NCBI GenBank assembly: GCA_002633005.1
Contig: NMRA01000150.1
Location: forward strand, 763,486-827,485
DNA length: 64,000 nucleotides
Direction of reading: 5' to 3'
DNA from: Phoronis australis
Taxonomy: Eukaryota > Phoronida > Phoronidae
Positions 48,301 through 61,594 of the stretch are shown piece after piece; within the stretch, counting starts at the first letter, position 1, and each line of letters begins with the position of its first letter. Under the pieces are notes generated by a model, which was not told where the DNA came from, ran no database searches, and worked only from the letters and a program-made list of their open reading frames with translations. The translations under genes were made by a program, and so were the position numbers.

Positions 48301-51300
48301 TCTATTCTTGTTTATGTTTAAGTTTAAAGTTGTACTGTAAACAGTGAGTAGACAGAAACAGTACCAACGTCGAGACTTTGCAAAATGACAGAAGGAACTG
48401 TGGACTCATTTAAATGGGTAGATAATTTAGGGCGGTCGAGCAAAGTAGTCAGTCCGTACCTAACCTTTCGCATTGCGCTTATGTTATCGGCCAACGCTCG
48501 TTAGTTTGATCTTTTCAAGCATATTATCTTTAGTGCTGAACTAAATTTAGAGCGGTATCAATCACTGTATGCACTAGGTCTAAAATTCTTGTTGTTGAGA
48601 AAAAGTCGTACTAAATCTGTAATGTGAAAAACCCTTAAGGAACAGCTAGTGGTCAAAATCAAAATCAGTTGTTATGACTACAGTTCCCCTAACTAAAACA
48701 GAAGCTCACCAACTTTTAACAAAACATGTGACGCCAACAAAATTTTATTTTCGGGTTATTACGTTGAACATGATGAGGACTAAATTTAATCTTTCACCAT
48801 TTCAAGTTGTGTTTTGAAGCCCTTTAACGTGGGCGGCGCACCATAGGGAGCTTTTTTCAGTGCTACGCCACACATGGTCTATAGGCGGTGCACCACCAGG
48901 GGGGTTTAAGGGAGCTTTAGCACTTTTTTCAGTGCTGCGCCGCCCATATTTAAAAGGGGAAAGTGTGTACTGTTGACAATTGCTTTTGTACAAAATTGGT
49001 GATGTATGATAACCTGTTGTGGCCCAGTTAATGTAGCCCAAGTTTTGACTAAAGATGAAGTGTAAATAGGGTTGTACCACATATTCCTAGAATGTTCATA
49101 TCTCACTACTCCCAGGAGGTTTTGTTGTTACTACAGTAAATAAGTAAATCTACCGTGTCGAATTGTGTAAATAGGGTTGTACCACATATTCCTAGAATGA
49201 TCATATCTCACTACTCCCAGGAGGTTTTGTTGTTACTACATGAAATAAGTAAATCTACCTTGTCGAATTGTGTAAATAGGGTTGTACCACATATTCCTAG
49301 AATGTTCATATCTCACTACTCCCAGGAGGTTTTGTCGTTACTACAGTAAATAAGTAAATCTACCTTGTAGAATTGTGTAAATAGGGTTGTACCACATATT
49401 CCTAGAATGATCATATCTCACTACTCTCAGGTTTTGTTGTTACTACAGTAAATAAGTAAATCTACCGTGTCGAATTGTGTAAATGGGGTTGTACCACATA
49501 TTCCTAGAATGATCATATCTCACTACTCCCAGGAGGTTTTGTTGTTACTACATGAAATAAGTAAATCTACCTTGTCGAATTGTGTAAATAGGGTTGTACC
49601 ACATATTCCTAGAATGTTCATATGTCACTACTCCCAGGAGGTTTTGTTGTTACTACAGTAAATAAGTAAATCTACCTTGTAGAATTGTGTAAATAGGGTT
49701 GTACCACATATTCCTAGAATGTTCATATCTCACTACTCCCAGGAGGTTTTGTTGTTACTACAGTAAATAAGTAAATCTACCTTGTAGAATTGTGTAAATA
49801 GGGTTGTACCACATATTAATAGAATGTTCATATCTCACTACTCCCAGGAGGTTTTGTCGTTACTACAGTAAATAAGTAAATCTACGAATTGTGTTGGAAT
49901 GTTGTTCTGTTAGTTGTGTTGTCAGTGTTTCACTTTATGTTAACTGGCTGTTTTTGTATCTTTGCAGGATTTTAACAATGTCGAGAGCTATATCGCTTCT
50001 CAAGGTATTTTATTTATTAAACTTTGCCATCATATCCATCCATACTGGTTCAATATTTTTTCAAGTTTGTTAATACACAGTACTTTGAAGTACAGAAAGT
50101 AAAATTTGTGTCAATTTTTGCAACAGAATGATTACCAATATTTTGATCATAGTTTACCCAATGAACGTAGCAAACCTGTCAGTGTGTACCGGGGGGTACA
50201 GTTTTGGCTGTTCCTTTCCTTTAAATATTACTTAGTGTTTATTGTTTATTTTTACTCATTTTACATATTGACTTCATAGGATCCTAATTAGTGGTGAGCT
50301 ATTTACTTTGAATTTAACTGCCTTCAATAGATTGATAATTTATGTGCTTGATGAAGGGTGACAAGGGTTGGTTTTTGCCATTTCTAGGCCCCAATTCTTA
50401 TACTGTGGAGGACTTTATGCGTATGGTTTGGGAGACAAGGTCCAACAGAATTGTGATGTTGACTAATTTGGTGGAGAGTGGAAAGGTTTGTCCAATGTTT
50501 GTTATTTTCAGTGTGTTTCACTTTGATTGTGTACATTTTTCACTAAGCCCTGCTATCCAGTGATTTAAATAAAATCATATTCCCTGTATGTATTCCTACA
50601 GTTTTATTAAACAAAGCTATTTGAAGTGACATTTTTCCACTTACCACTTGAAACTCAGCTTATAAACTTGACAACTCAACCACTTGCCCATCTTACCAGA
50701 GATTACCTATTATATGTTATTTTCCTGTATTCATAATATTGTAATTGTATTAGTCATAATAAATGACCTTATATCGCCTACCTCGGTCTCCTTTTCATCT
50801 CTGGTAATGAGCTTGCGACGCACATATCATTTATCTTTATTCGGGACATATGTCGATCATAAATTAAATGAGCGTGAACTTAGTGCCATCAGTTTTGCCA
50901 TTGCAAGTGGGCTTCATGTGAATTACAAGCCATCTGCTTGTCAACAGGAAAACATTGATGTAAAGAGATTTTCGAAGTGACTTTCTATGTTTAGGTTGCA
51001 TGTGACATGTAAATGCACTCCAAAGTGATATGATATGAATTATTCAATGAATGAAAATAATGATTTGGTTAGTATTACAACTTGCTTAATGTCTCAGCAT
51101 GCTCTTGGTTCCCCCTTTTTGCTACAGGGGGTCTTAAGTGGCTACTTATGTCGCTAAGTGGTCAGGCAAGTGGCTGTTTCGACTAGTTCACCTATAATAA
51201 AAGATTTACATGTATCTAACCTACAGCGCAAATGTGAAAAGTACTGGCCAAATTTGGGGACGACCAAAGCTCACGGTGACATTAGTGTGACTCTCATACA

Positions 51301-54300
51301 GGAAGATGTGTTACCCGATTACACGATCAGGACCTTGTCTTTCACTGTAAGTTATTTTTGCTTGACATTTTCAAGATGACAGAAATTGTCTCCCAGGATC
51401 AGTAATTATCTCCCTTGGTACTTTATTTACTATTAGAGGTGTGTTGCAGCAGCTGCTGTTATCGTATTGTTTTTCGAAAGACAATAACAATGTCAAGTCA
51501 GTTTCTGTTGGGAAATGAGTTCCAGTGTAATCTCTTAACATTAAAGTAGTCTATAGTTGCAATAGAATAGGTTTTTCATTGATCGTGACGATGTTGAGCA
51601 GATGAAATTCATTTGTTACGAACATTTGTTGTGGAGGATAAGAACGTTTCCACCTTCAGCTAAGCGTGTTGGATGGACTTGGTGCATCTCGGTGACCCAG
51701 ATCTAGAATTAGGTCATATACAAGAGGAGCTGCAGTTCATGGTCCTTATTGCATGCTGGGATGTCTGATCTTGATGTAACCAACCTTCTTAACTTGCCGA
51801 GAATACCAGTACTCTTCTCTGGCTAGAACATGGCCATTGTTCACTGTATGGCCAATCAACTTTGTAGTGTTCCTTCATTCTAGTTCCTAGAGAGTGTTTA
51901 GTTCCCCTATGATAGGTGTGGGAGGGGTTCTCTATGTTTAAGTTTCTTCTATGTAGGTGTGATAGGGGTCTTCTATATTTAGTTTCCCCTATTTAGGTGT
52001 TGGAGGGGTCCTCTATGTTTAGCACCCCTATGTTGGTTTGGGAGGGGTCTTCTTTGTAGCTGAGAGAGCTGGTAGACTATGCATGACTTAATTCTTATCG
52101 TTGGGAGTAGGTTCCTTGTATCGTATAGTTGGTCAACACTTCAGCTTGTCAAAGACATGGCATCCTTCTGGGTCTGGAATGATTTTAAAGATTGAGTAAA
52201 TATTTCATTTGTGAAAAATGGATGAAGGTTGATAATAACCATACTCAAACCAGTGTGTTTGATGTGCAATGTCTGCTACATGTGTCTTACTTGGAAAGGA
52301 ATGGGTAATTTTTTTTGAATGTTCTTGTATATTTTGCAGAAATTTGACGAGCTAAGACAAGTTAAGCAATTTCATTTCACTGTATGGCCAGATCATGGTG
52401 TTCCTAAGGTACCTACGTCTCTACTCAACTTCAGACGTAAAGTGCACTTGCAGGATGGCACAAGTGAAGGACCAGTTGTTGTGCACTGCAGGTAAGTTGT
52501 AGAGAAAATACACCTTTGTTTTCAATAACACTGGAAATAAATGTGCAACTTAAGTATGATTTTTCTGGTAGATCTTCTCTATCCTCTCTTGCCATCAATT
52601 AAATTTGGTTTTAATGTGCATGTCATACGGTTTTTAACCACTACAAGACCTGACATTGGCAATACCTGTTCATTTGACTATATGCTGCCAGTAAAATGTT
52701 AACGAATGAACGTCAGTCAAAGTAAATACAATAGACTGGGAGGTTGTAAAATGGCCAGCAGTACTTCTGATCACTAAAATATAAATATTGCCGTAATATG
52801 CTTGTCTGGAAGTGAGTAGCTTTGCTTGATAAAATGTATTGTACACCCACAATGCTTCACTTCAGTCAAGTACTCTTTTCCAACCTGGTAACAACTTTTA
52901 TACATCATATTTATAATACATATATTTTGGGTTCTTATTCTAGTTTGTATTTACGTAGCTATTTTTTGTGACACACTTATGTCCCGTAACATGACCGACC
53001 CGTGACAGGTGTAAATTCACCATCGCTTGAAGGAATTGGTTTCCTGAATATGAACACAATAATAACCCATGGAATTCAGTGGTCTACCATGGGGTGCCTG
53101 CAGTCATGTTGATAATCCCTTGCGATTCTCCAACAACATCGCGAATTATGTGCCTGTTCAGGGCTGCCAGTAAAAGTACTTATCTGTAACAAATGTTATA
53201 GTCTCTGTAATCAGATTACTTGCAAAAAATTAAGTATCGTAGGAATTTTGAATTTTCTTATGAGGTTAGGAAGTGGAGGTTTTGTAAATGTAAATTTGGG
53301 TGTCATCAGAGGGTAAGAATCATGATCTGGTGAATTTTATGATTCTTTAATTAGCTAGTGTCCTATTGTGAGGTGGTAATTGAATATTCGTACTCAGTGT
53401 GCAGGTTTGATAGGATATCCTTACTGTTGTTTGAGATACACTCACAAAATATTGGATGAATACTGAAAATGCATGACTTGTCTTGGTTTTCACTTCCTTC
53501 CTGCTTTAGAATACCATATTTCTGAATAACGTCACCACTGGTTTTTGTAGAGAATATTAGTCAACTAAGACATACATACACAATAAAACCTTGCTGTTCC
53601 AGTTTCCATGCTGTTTGTCAACTGGTCAGACATCCTTTTGCTGCCCCACTCCAGTTCATTTCCCTTTTGTACTGTGCTATGTAGTGAACCTCTTGGCTGC
53701 TTACTATTTAGAAGTAACTTATTAATGAACTTGTCTCCATTTTGTGTCCCTATTCTATTGTCTTGCAGTGCTGGAGTTGGTAGGACAGGGACGTACATTG
53801 CATTGGACTTGTTGCTGGTACAACACAGGGCTGATGATATGGTTGACGTGTTTGGCTGTGTAGAATTCTTACGGAATCAACGGGTCAATATGGTCCAAAC
53901 GCCGGTAACAGCCTTGATGGTTCCTTTGCGTAACTTTCAATTGTCACCAGACGTATCATATGCAATTTAAAGTGTTAGAAATATGGAGGTTTGACACAAT
54001 GTCTGCCAATTTGTGTTGGGTCGAGTTATTTGCTTAGTGAATTCTGTATGTAACCTTGTTTTGAAATGACTCTGACAGTTAACTCAATGTGAGATCAACC
54101 AAAAAATTAGTAGTCTTGACTCCCTTGGTTGTTGATGCAAACATCGTTCTTGTAAGGTAATGACTCATTGTGCTAAAAACTTGGTTCAAGTAAAAAATCT
54201 GCACTGCTTTGTGAGTACTAAACGTTACTAGAAATTCAACTCAAAAATTGACCAATTACTTTGCATGAAATTTAAAAACTTACTCGAAGTTTGTCATGCA

Positions 54301-57300
54301 ATTTATCAGGGTTTTGTTAAAAACATTTAGTTATTTTGTGTTGGTAATGAAGAGGGTTAATTTTTACCAGAGAAGAACACTTACAGAGGACATTACACAT
54401 TAGTGGCTCTGTCAACCCTTCAAAGTTGGGTCAAGCATAAGTATCCCTCATTGTTAAAGGTTTGTATTCAGAGGTGTGAGTCTATTGACCTGTGTAAAGT
54501 TCACCTTAAATGTGACTGTTGCAGAGTCAGTACCATTTCCTACATAATGCTGTGGCAGAGGCCATTAGATGTGGTGAGACAGCAATAGAGTGTGGAAGTG
54601 CCTCGACTACCATACCTGCATTAATGACTAAGAATCAACAAACAGGCAAGAGTACACTGGACTTACAGTTTGAGGTGAGACGAGAGATGTGATGGAAGGT
54701 GTAATGCCATACTGTGTGCCAAAGCGCATGCCCTTTTATCACGTGTCCTCATATTTATCCGTGGATGCATTATGCCGTCATCTCCATCCGTCCGGCATCC
54801 AGCATCCAGCGTCCGTCCGGTGTTCGTTGCTCTATCTCCAAAACCCTTTCACGTATGTCCATGTAATTTTGCACATGTGCTCCTTTCATAGATGCAACGG
54901 CATGAGCAAACTTTCGGACAGGTCCGACTACCGGTGTGCCCCCTAGTGGCAATTTCAATTTTTTTATGTTTACCTCTGTTTCTTCAAATGTCCTCAACAT
55001 ATCTTCATAAAATAAGGCATATAGGGATCTATTAGTGAGATGACACTATCTTCTTGTTTTTGGATAGATTTGACGTATGTTGCGCCACCTAGTGGCCATT
55101 TTTACTGTTTTATTTTTAAAAACGATTTACGATGAAACACGATAACAAAATAATAACAACGCCCTTCTTTTACTTTAACGATATTGACTCTATATTTCGA
55201 CTAACTCTCACGTGACATATGAGCATGCGCAATAGTAAAATACTTATAAAGAGTGGAACATCTGCAAAACGTTAAAACACTCGTGAACACCGTCCGTCCG
55301 GCATCCAGCATCCGGCGTCTGTCCGGTGTCTGCTTCTCTATCTCCAAAACCCTTTCACATATGCCCATGTAATTTTGCACATGTGCTCCTTTCATAGATG
55401 CAACGGCATGAGCAAACTTTCGGACAGTTCCGACCACCGGTGTGCCCCCTAGTAGCAATTTCAATTTTTTATGTTTACCTCTGTTTCTTCAAATGTGCTC
55501 AAACTATCTTCATAAAACTAGGCATATAGGCATCTATTAGTGAGATGACACTATCCTTTTGTTTTTGGATGGATTTGACTTAGTTTGCGCCACCTAGTGG
55601 TCATTTTTACTGTTTTCGAGTCTGGTTTTGGCGTCCACCCCGTTATCAACCAAACTGCTTTAAGTATGATTGTGAAAATTGGCATGTTTGTTCTTACTAT
55701 GAAGAGCATGACTCATGATGATTTTCCGACGACTTCGAATACAGTGGCGCATCCTAGTGGGAATTTGTTTTTTTGCACTCATGGCTGTATCTCCTATATG
55801 TAGTTATATGATGTTGAAAACGGATGACGACCACTGTCGGATGGATCTGCCTGTATCTTTAAGTTCCTCAACGATTTTCATAAAATTTGGAATATGAGAA
55901 TCTATTGGTGAGATGAAGTTATCCTCTTATTTTCGGATAAAATCGAGGTATTTTGCACCGCTTAGTGGCTATTTTTGCTGTTTTTGAGTGTTTTTTGGCA
56001 TGCACCCCTCTGTCAACCAAAACATTCAAAGGATGATTGTGAAAATTGGCTTTCTCAGTGTGAAAAGGACAGTTGGTGATGACAACTTCAACTACTGTGG
56101 CGCCTCCTAGTGGTAGTTTTGTTTTGCGCCCATAGCTTAGCTGTATCTCCTAAACCCCCACAGGTTCTTTATTAAATATAGTAAGTGTATTTATATGAAG
56201 CTAACAGCAGACGACGACGTCTTTCAGGCGGAGCCAAAGAATGCTGTGCCCCCTATTGGCAATTTCATTTTTTCCCATTTTCCTTTGTTTCTCTGAAGTT
56301 CCTTGAATATATTAAAGATACTGTGGCATGTTCCCATTTTCGCTTGGATTGAACGTTTTTGCGCCATCTAGTGGTCATTTTATTTTACAAATAATTCTAG
56401 GAGCACCCCGTTTTTGATGCATTTGTGTGCACATTTCAACGTTCCACATTGCTCTTGTAATACTATAAGTTGCCTAGTTATACTGTGCAGCCAGCTCCAG
56501 TATGAGTTGCCTAGTTATACTGTGCAGCCAACTCCAGTATGAGTTGCCTAGTTATACTGTGCAGCCAACTCCAGTATGAGTTGCCTAGTTATACTGTGCA
56601 GCCAACTCCAGTATGAGTTGCCTAGTTATACTGTGCAGCCAACTCCAGTATGAGTTGCCTAGTTATATTGTGTGCACTCATGTAGCAGATGTACTTGTGT
56701 AAGCCTGGAGTAATGTGTATTCGGGTTTGTTGGCTAAACCTGTTATTTTGATTGCTGTCTAGCAACGTGCTGAATTATGACACTTATAATTGTTGCCATC
56801 AAAATGAAAAGAAGACCTTTTGAATCCTGGTATAGCTGCTGCCAGGCCCCTGCTAACCTGAAACTGCTAAGGGTTGAGTAAAAAATCATACATCATTTTT
56901 GCTCATCTCAGTTGTATTTTTAGTTTTGAAAAAATATGGCACCACAAACTCAGTTTTTTGAAAAACCATAGACCAGAACCAATTATGTTTTTGGCCTTGT
57001 CTTGAGTACTTAAAGCAGGGAATAAAAATATTAAATATTGTTCTACATGATCAATTGAATGCTGATTTGGTTGTAAAGCATGATATAGTCAAAGGGTTGC
57101 ACTTACACATTCAGTTCAACTGTGAAAACTTTGTGGATACTTGCAGTTACTTCAAAAAGTGCGCACACTAGAGGTCTCTGAAGATGATCACCATGATCCC
57201 GATGACCCAATTATAATAGCTGGTCTCATGGACGACAACGTTGACAAGAATAGGGACAAATCTATTTATCCAAGTAAGTGTTCCTGTCCTTCAATGCAGA

Positions 57301-60300
57301 AAGTCAACAACTGTGCTTGCACACGAGGTTCACCATTGCCATATTCATGCAGTAGTTGAAAGTTATGTTGTCCACGTTCAGCTAATAGCTCTTTCTCTAA
57401 TTTTCAAAATTTTTCTCTAAGTGCCCATGATTTTTATGCAATTGTGGCTACAAGATAGGATGGCCACAATGCTTAGAGTGCTACAAATAAGGATGGCCAC
57501 AATGCTTAGAGTGCTACAAATAAGGATGGCCACAATGCTTAGAGTGCTACAAATAAGGATGGCCACAATGCTTAGAATGCTACAAAATAGGATGGCCACA
57601 ATGCTTAGAGTGCATTGTTAGACAGCAAGTAATCGTCAAAAGTTCACTAGTGTAATCCTCACAGTCACAGCACACGGACACACACACACTGATGGACACA
57701 CATGGAGACAGAGAGCCAGACTGACAGTTAGATGTTGGTCTACATTCTCAATAGATGTTGGGTGTATAACCAGACATCAGCGCAAGTGAAGCATTTGAAA
57801 ATTTGGAAGTGAGCATTTCGTCATACTTTTTTCGTTAACTTGGACTGTGGTAGTTGCAGTGGTGTCTGACTTGAGGCATGTTTCTCCAAGAGTATTGACT
57901 TTTGTCTTTAGATAAAGCTCTTAGTCTATACATGGCATGACAGGTTTGTGAAAATCAGGCTAAGGGCTGGAAATCAGAAAATCTGTCTACATTCTGAAGA
58001 CAAGAGAACGAAATCTGTAGTTTTCTTGAACACGCAGAAAACAAAATGTTTTGAGGAGTGCAAAAGACAAAACATTGACTTTTGGTTATTCATAGCCGGA
58101 TTTCTGACTTTTGACAAAAACCAGAAGACAAAAGCCAGCAGGTTGTTAGAGAAACGGGCTCCATAGTGTGATTTTGTTTGAGAAACAGTCTCCATAGTGT
58201 GATTTTGTTATTCTTCAGCTAATGCTAACCGGCCAATTTTGATGACACCAATGAAAGACAGAGGGGACTATATCAATGCTACATTTGTCGGAGTAAGTAT
58301 CTTTTGAAGTTTTATTGGGTTTTGTATCTTCTGTTATCTTTTGCACTTCATATAATTAGACATGTTTTAACATATTAAAATATGTGGATTCATATTGCAG
58401 CCATCTCTGCTGGTGTCCAGGCATCCGCTGCTGTGTCTCCTGACCTGTTTGCAGGATCTTCAAGAGAGTTTGCAGATGTGTTGTATTTTATCTGCTTCAG
58501 TATCTACCAAGCTCCTTGGTGTGTCTTTGTAAAATTTGATACATTTGTTCCCATTGAGAGTAGTGTGGTCGACATTACCTTTCGAAAAATCCCCCAGTGG
58601 TAATTTTGTTTTTTTGTTTCTGCCAGTTCTTTGATAGACCTTCATGAATTTGTTTTATGTGGTCCAGTTAAGAAGGACGTGGCTGGTGCTGATTTGTTGG
58701 ACAAGTCTCACTGCTGTCACATACTTGAGGAAATTAAGATTTTCTTTCTGTATGCTTCAATTTCTACAAAGCTTGCTAGATCTTCATGAAATTTGGCATA
58801 GACAGCTAGTATGAAGGAAAAGGCACCACTTATTCTGTTTCAGAGTGATTCAGCCTTTTTACATCCTGTATTTTTGTTTCTGCTTTTGGTGGGTGCCTCC
58901 CTGCCTGCAAATGTGCTTGAAAATCATCTTAAATGATGGCTGTCATGTACTTATTGAGGAGAACGTAGCTGACATTAATTTTTGGACCATTCTATGGTAG
59001 CGCCTCCTGGTGGATTGCATGTCTGCTGTTGTACATTGGGTGGTTAAGCAGCGTAAACGCATGCAGAAGAATTAAGAAATTAAAACGAGCACATTTCTGT
59101 TACCGGAAAAAACGCACAACCCACGTTGCGCATGCATACTTTAATTTTCAAATGTAAATATCTGGTTACAGGCAAATTGGATAAATAAACTAATAAACTA
59201 AATGAGGAATTCTCCCACATTTCAGGAAGGGTTCAGAGGATGAGGAGCCCAGCTAGGTCACTTTTACTTTGCAGTAATACAGGACACCCTAAATACATCA
59301 GTGTGGTATAACATGCTTCCTTCACATTCAGCCATTGTTCCTTACACTCAACAAAATGTTCAAACATTATGACCACTATATGCTAATCATGAACCTTCTG
59401 TCGTGTTGATAGTTGACCTTCTGACATCTTTATTTTGTCTGGTTTCCAGGACAACGTTATAATGACACAGATGCCATATCCAGATGACATAGTTGACTTT
59501 TGGAGAATGGTCTACGATCATGACGTTGATGTCATTGTCATGCTGAATGAACTGGACAGACATGATAGTGTAAGACATCTTTCATGTTTATTTGGAAGCA
59601 TGGACAGCTGCACAGTTGTGTGTTGTAAATGACAGAAACCATGCGATGGGTCTTGAGTGCTGTTGTTATTGTATGGGTACACTGTAGAGGGCTGTTGTTA
59701 TGGTATGGGTGCAGAATACTATGTTCGAATCAAACCTAAAAACGTCCCTAAAACAGTTCATATTGATTTCACAACTGCTACACCCTGCAAACCGTCTGCT
59801 CTCCACATTACCCACAATGCTTCCCATTCGTTACGTATTTTTCAGTCTTGTTTTTACACCATTGGGTTTCTCATATTGCTGTACTGGTAGCTATAAATAC
59901 AATTTTATGTATTTGTCCGTCTAGAATTAGTGGATGTTCTGAAAAGTTAAAAAAATCAATAACTCCGTGGTTCAGAAATTAAGTGAAATTGATAGCATGC
60001 TCACAGTAAGCTCTAGAAGATCCTTTGGAGAAAAATTTCTGTTTTGCAATTTTTGCTGATTTCTAAAATCACACATTAATGGCACTACACAGTTTTCTGT
60101 CTTATATTTCAGTGTAACTGAATACAGAGTGTTTTAAATTTATTTAGAATGAACAAAATAGAGAAAATAAAAATAGATGTTTATTCAATAGGACAGAGAT
60201 ATGTATATTATTCTTCATTTAATGTGTAAATAATGTTAAACTTTGCTCACTCTAACGTAGCTTTAAAGCTAGCTAACTTGGATTTTTTAGTGTTTATTAC

Positions 60301-61549
60301 TAAAAACAATGTACAGTAATAATAAGAGTTAATCCCAGAATGCATTGTATGTGGGTGTTGCTAAGTTGGATCGCAAGATTAATTTCCACTGATTCAAAAT
60401 GGGTGAAAATACTAACATTCCAGTGTAGAAGAACTTACTGTGTTTAATCAAAATTGGTGAGAAAGGCTTTCTACTGATAAATGTCTTGTTTTATGAGCAA
60501 AATACTTTTTACACATATGAGAATATTGTAAGATTTTTTATTAGATCTCATTTTTGAAGTATTTTCCAGTAATCAAATCTGTAAAATCACTTTTCAGAAA
60601 AGGATTTATTGGATATACCATATTCACCCTGAAAAAGTCATTGTGCGTGGAAGTTGTAGACCACGAGCCTAGACGCTATGTCAGTATTTAGACCTGACTA
60701 TAGACTTCAAAAAGAACGCAGGCACGAATCAAAGACTAATAAAACTTGACCTTTGTTCAGTTAAAAGCATGTGGCAGGAGGCAGTGTGGCCTGGTTGATA
60801 AGTGTCCGCTTTCTTTACTCGAGGTCGTGGGTTCAAGTCCCACCAGGTCACACTGCTAAACCCTTGAGCCAGGTTTCTAGCTCCTCAGCTCGGTTTTAAC
60901 CATATATTAATAAAGCATAAACATGTTTCCAGGTGATCAGTGCAATGGGCCCACATGCGAGGCCTGCGCACGTCTGGTACAACGTGTATCAGACCGCCTG
61001 CAATTATTTTTATATAGCGCGCGCTACAAGTACCAGTCATCGAAGATTAGTCTTCGGGAACTATCTATTCATGAAACGGGTAGCATAGCATTAGCAAGAA
61101 ATAACGGTACTGTACAGGCACTTCTTTCCGAAAGTTTCTAATACCGTAAAAAAGTTTGCATTATTTTTAATGGGGAATTATTAAGTTAATCGTAATTGGT
61201 GTTTTCAAAGTCAAAGTGACTCGCTATGGTGAACGCTTCCGCACACTTACACCCCCCAAATCTCCCGAAAAATAACTGTTAGACTGTCTTGCATCCAGTC
61301 ACCCGGCTACTCAATTCTCGAACATTTTTTAGCGGATGAGATCAACAAGTGCTAAATAAAACACGTGCTTTACTGCTTGTGATAATTTCCTCAGTTAGGA
61401 ATACCTAGATCATTATATCGCGTTTATTCTGGCAAATTAACTCTCATCGGATGACACGCACGTGAACTTCAAAAAACATCACGTGACAACAACATGTGTG
61501 TTCATCCAGAGATTTTTTTTGTGTTGTGGAGTACGATCTAGTGCAGACT

Positions 61550-61594
<45 letters not shown>

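Noticed and set aside
49155-49661. Open frames repeating a [12 protein letters not shown] peptide
   Set aside because: They arise from the 105-bp tandem array (also divisible by three).
50684-50980. 98-codon open frame in intron 23
   Set aside because: No homology; it does not connect in phase to the receptor exons on either side.
57417-57621. Frames on both strands over a 33-bp repeat
   Set aside because: Same artefact: the unit length is a multiple of three.
60784-60853. Possible functional tRNA gene
   Set aside because: A and B boxes and an acceptor-like stem are present, but the anticodon arm is poor and the sequence continues into a body shared with two other copies, so it is a SINE head.
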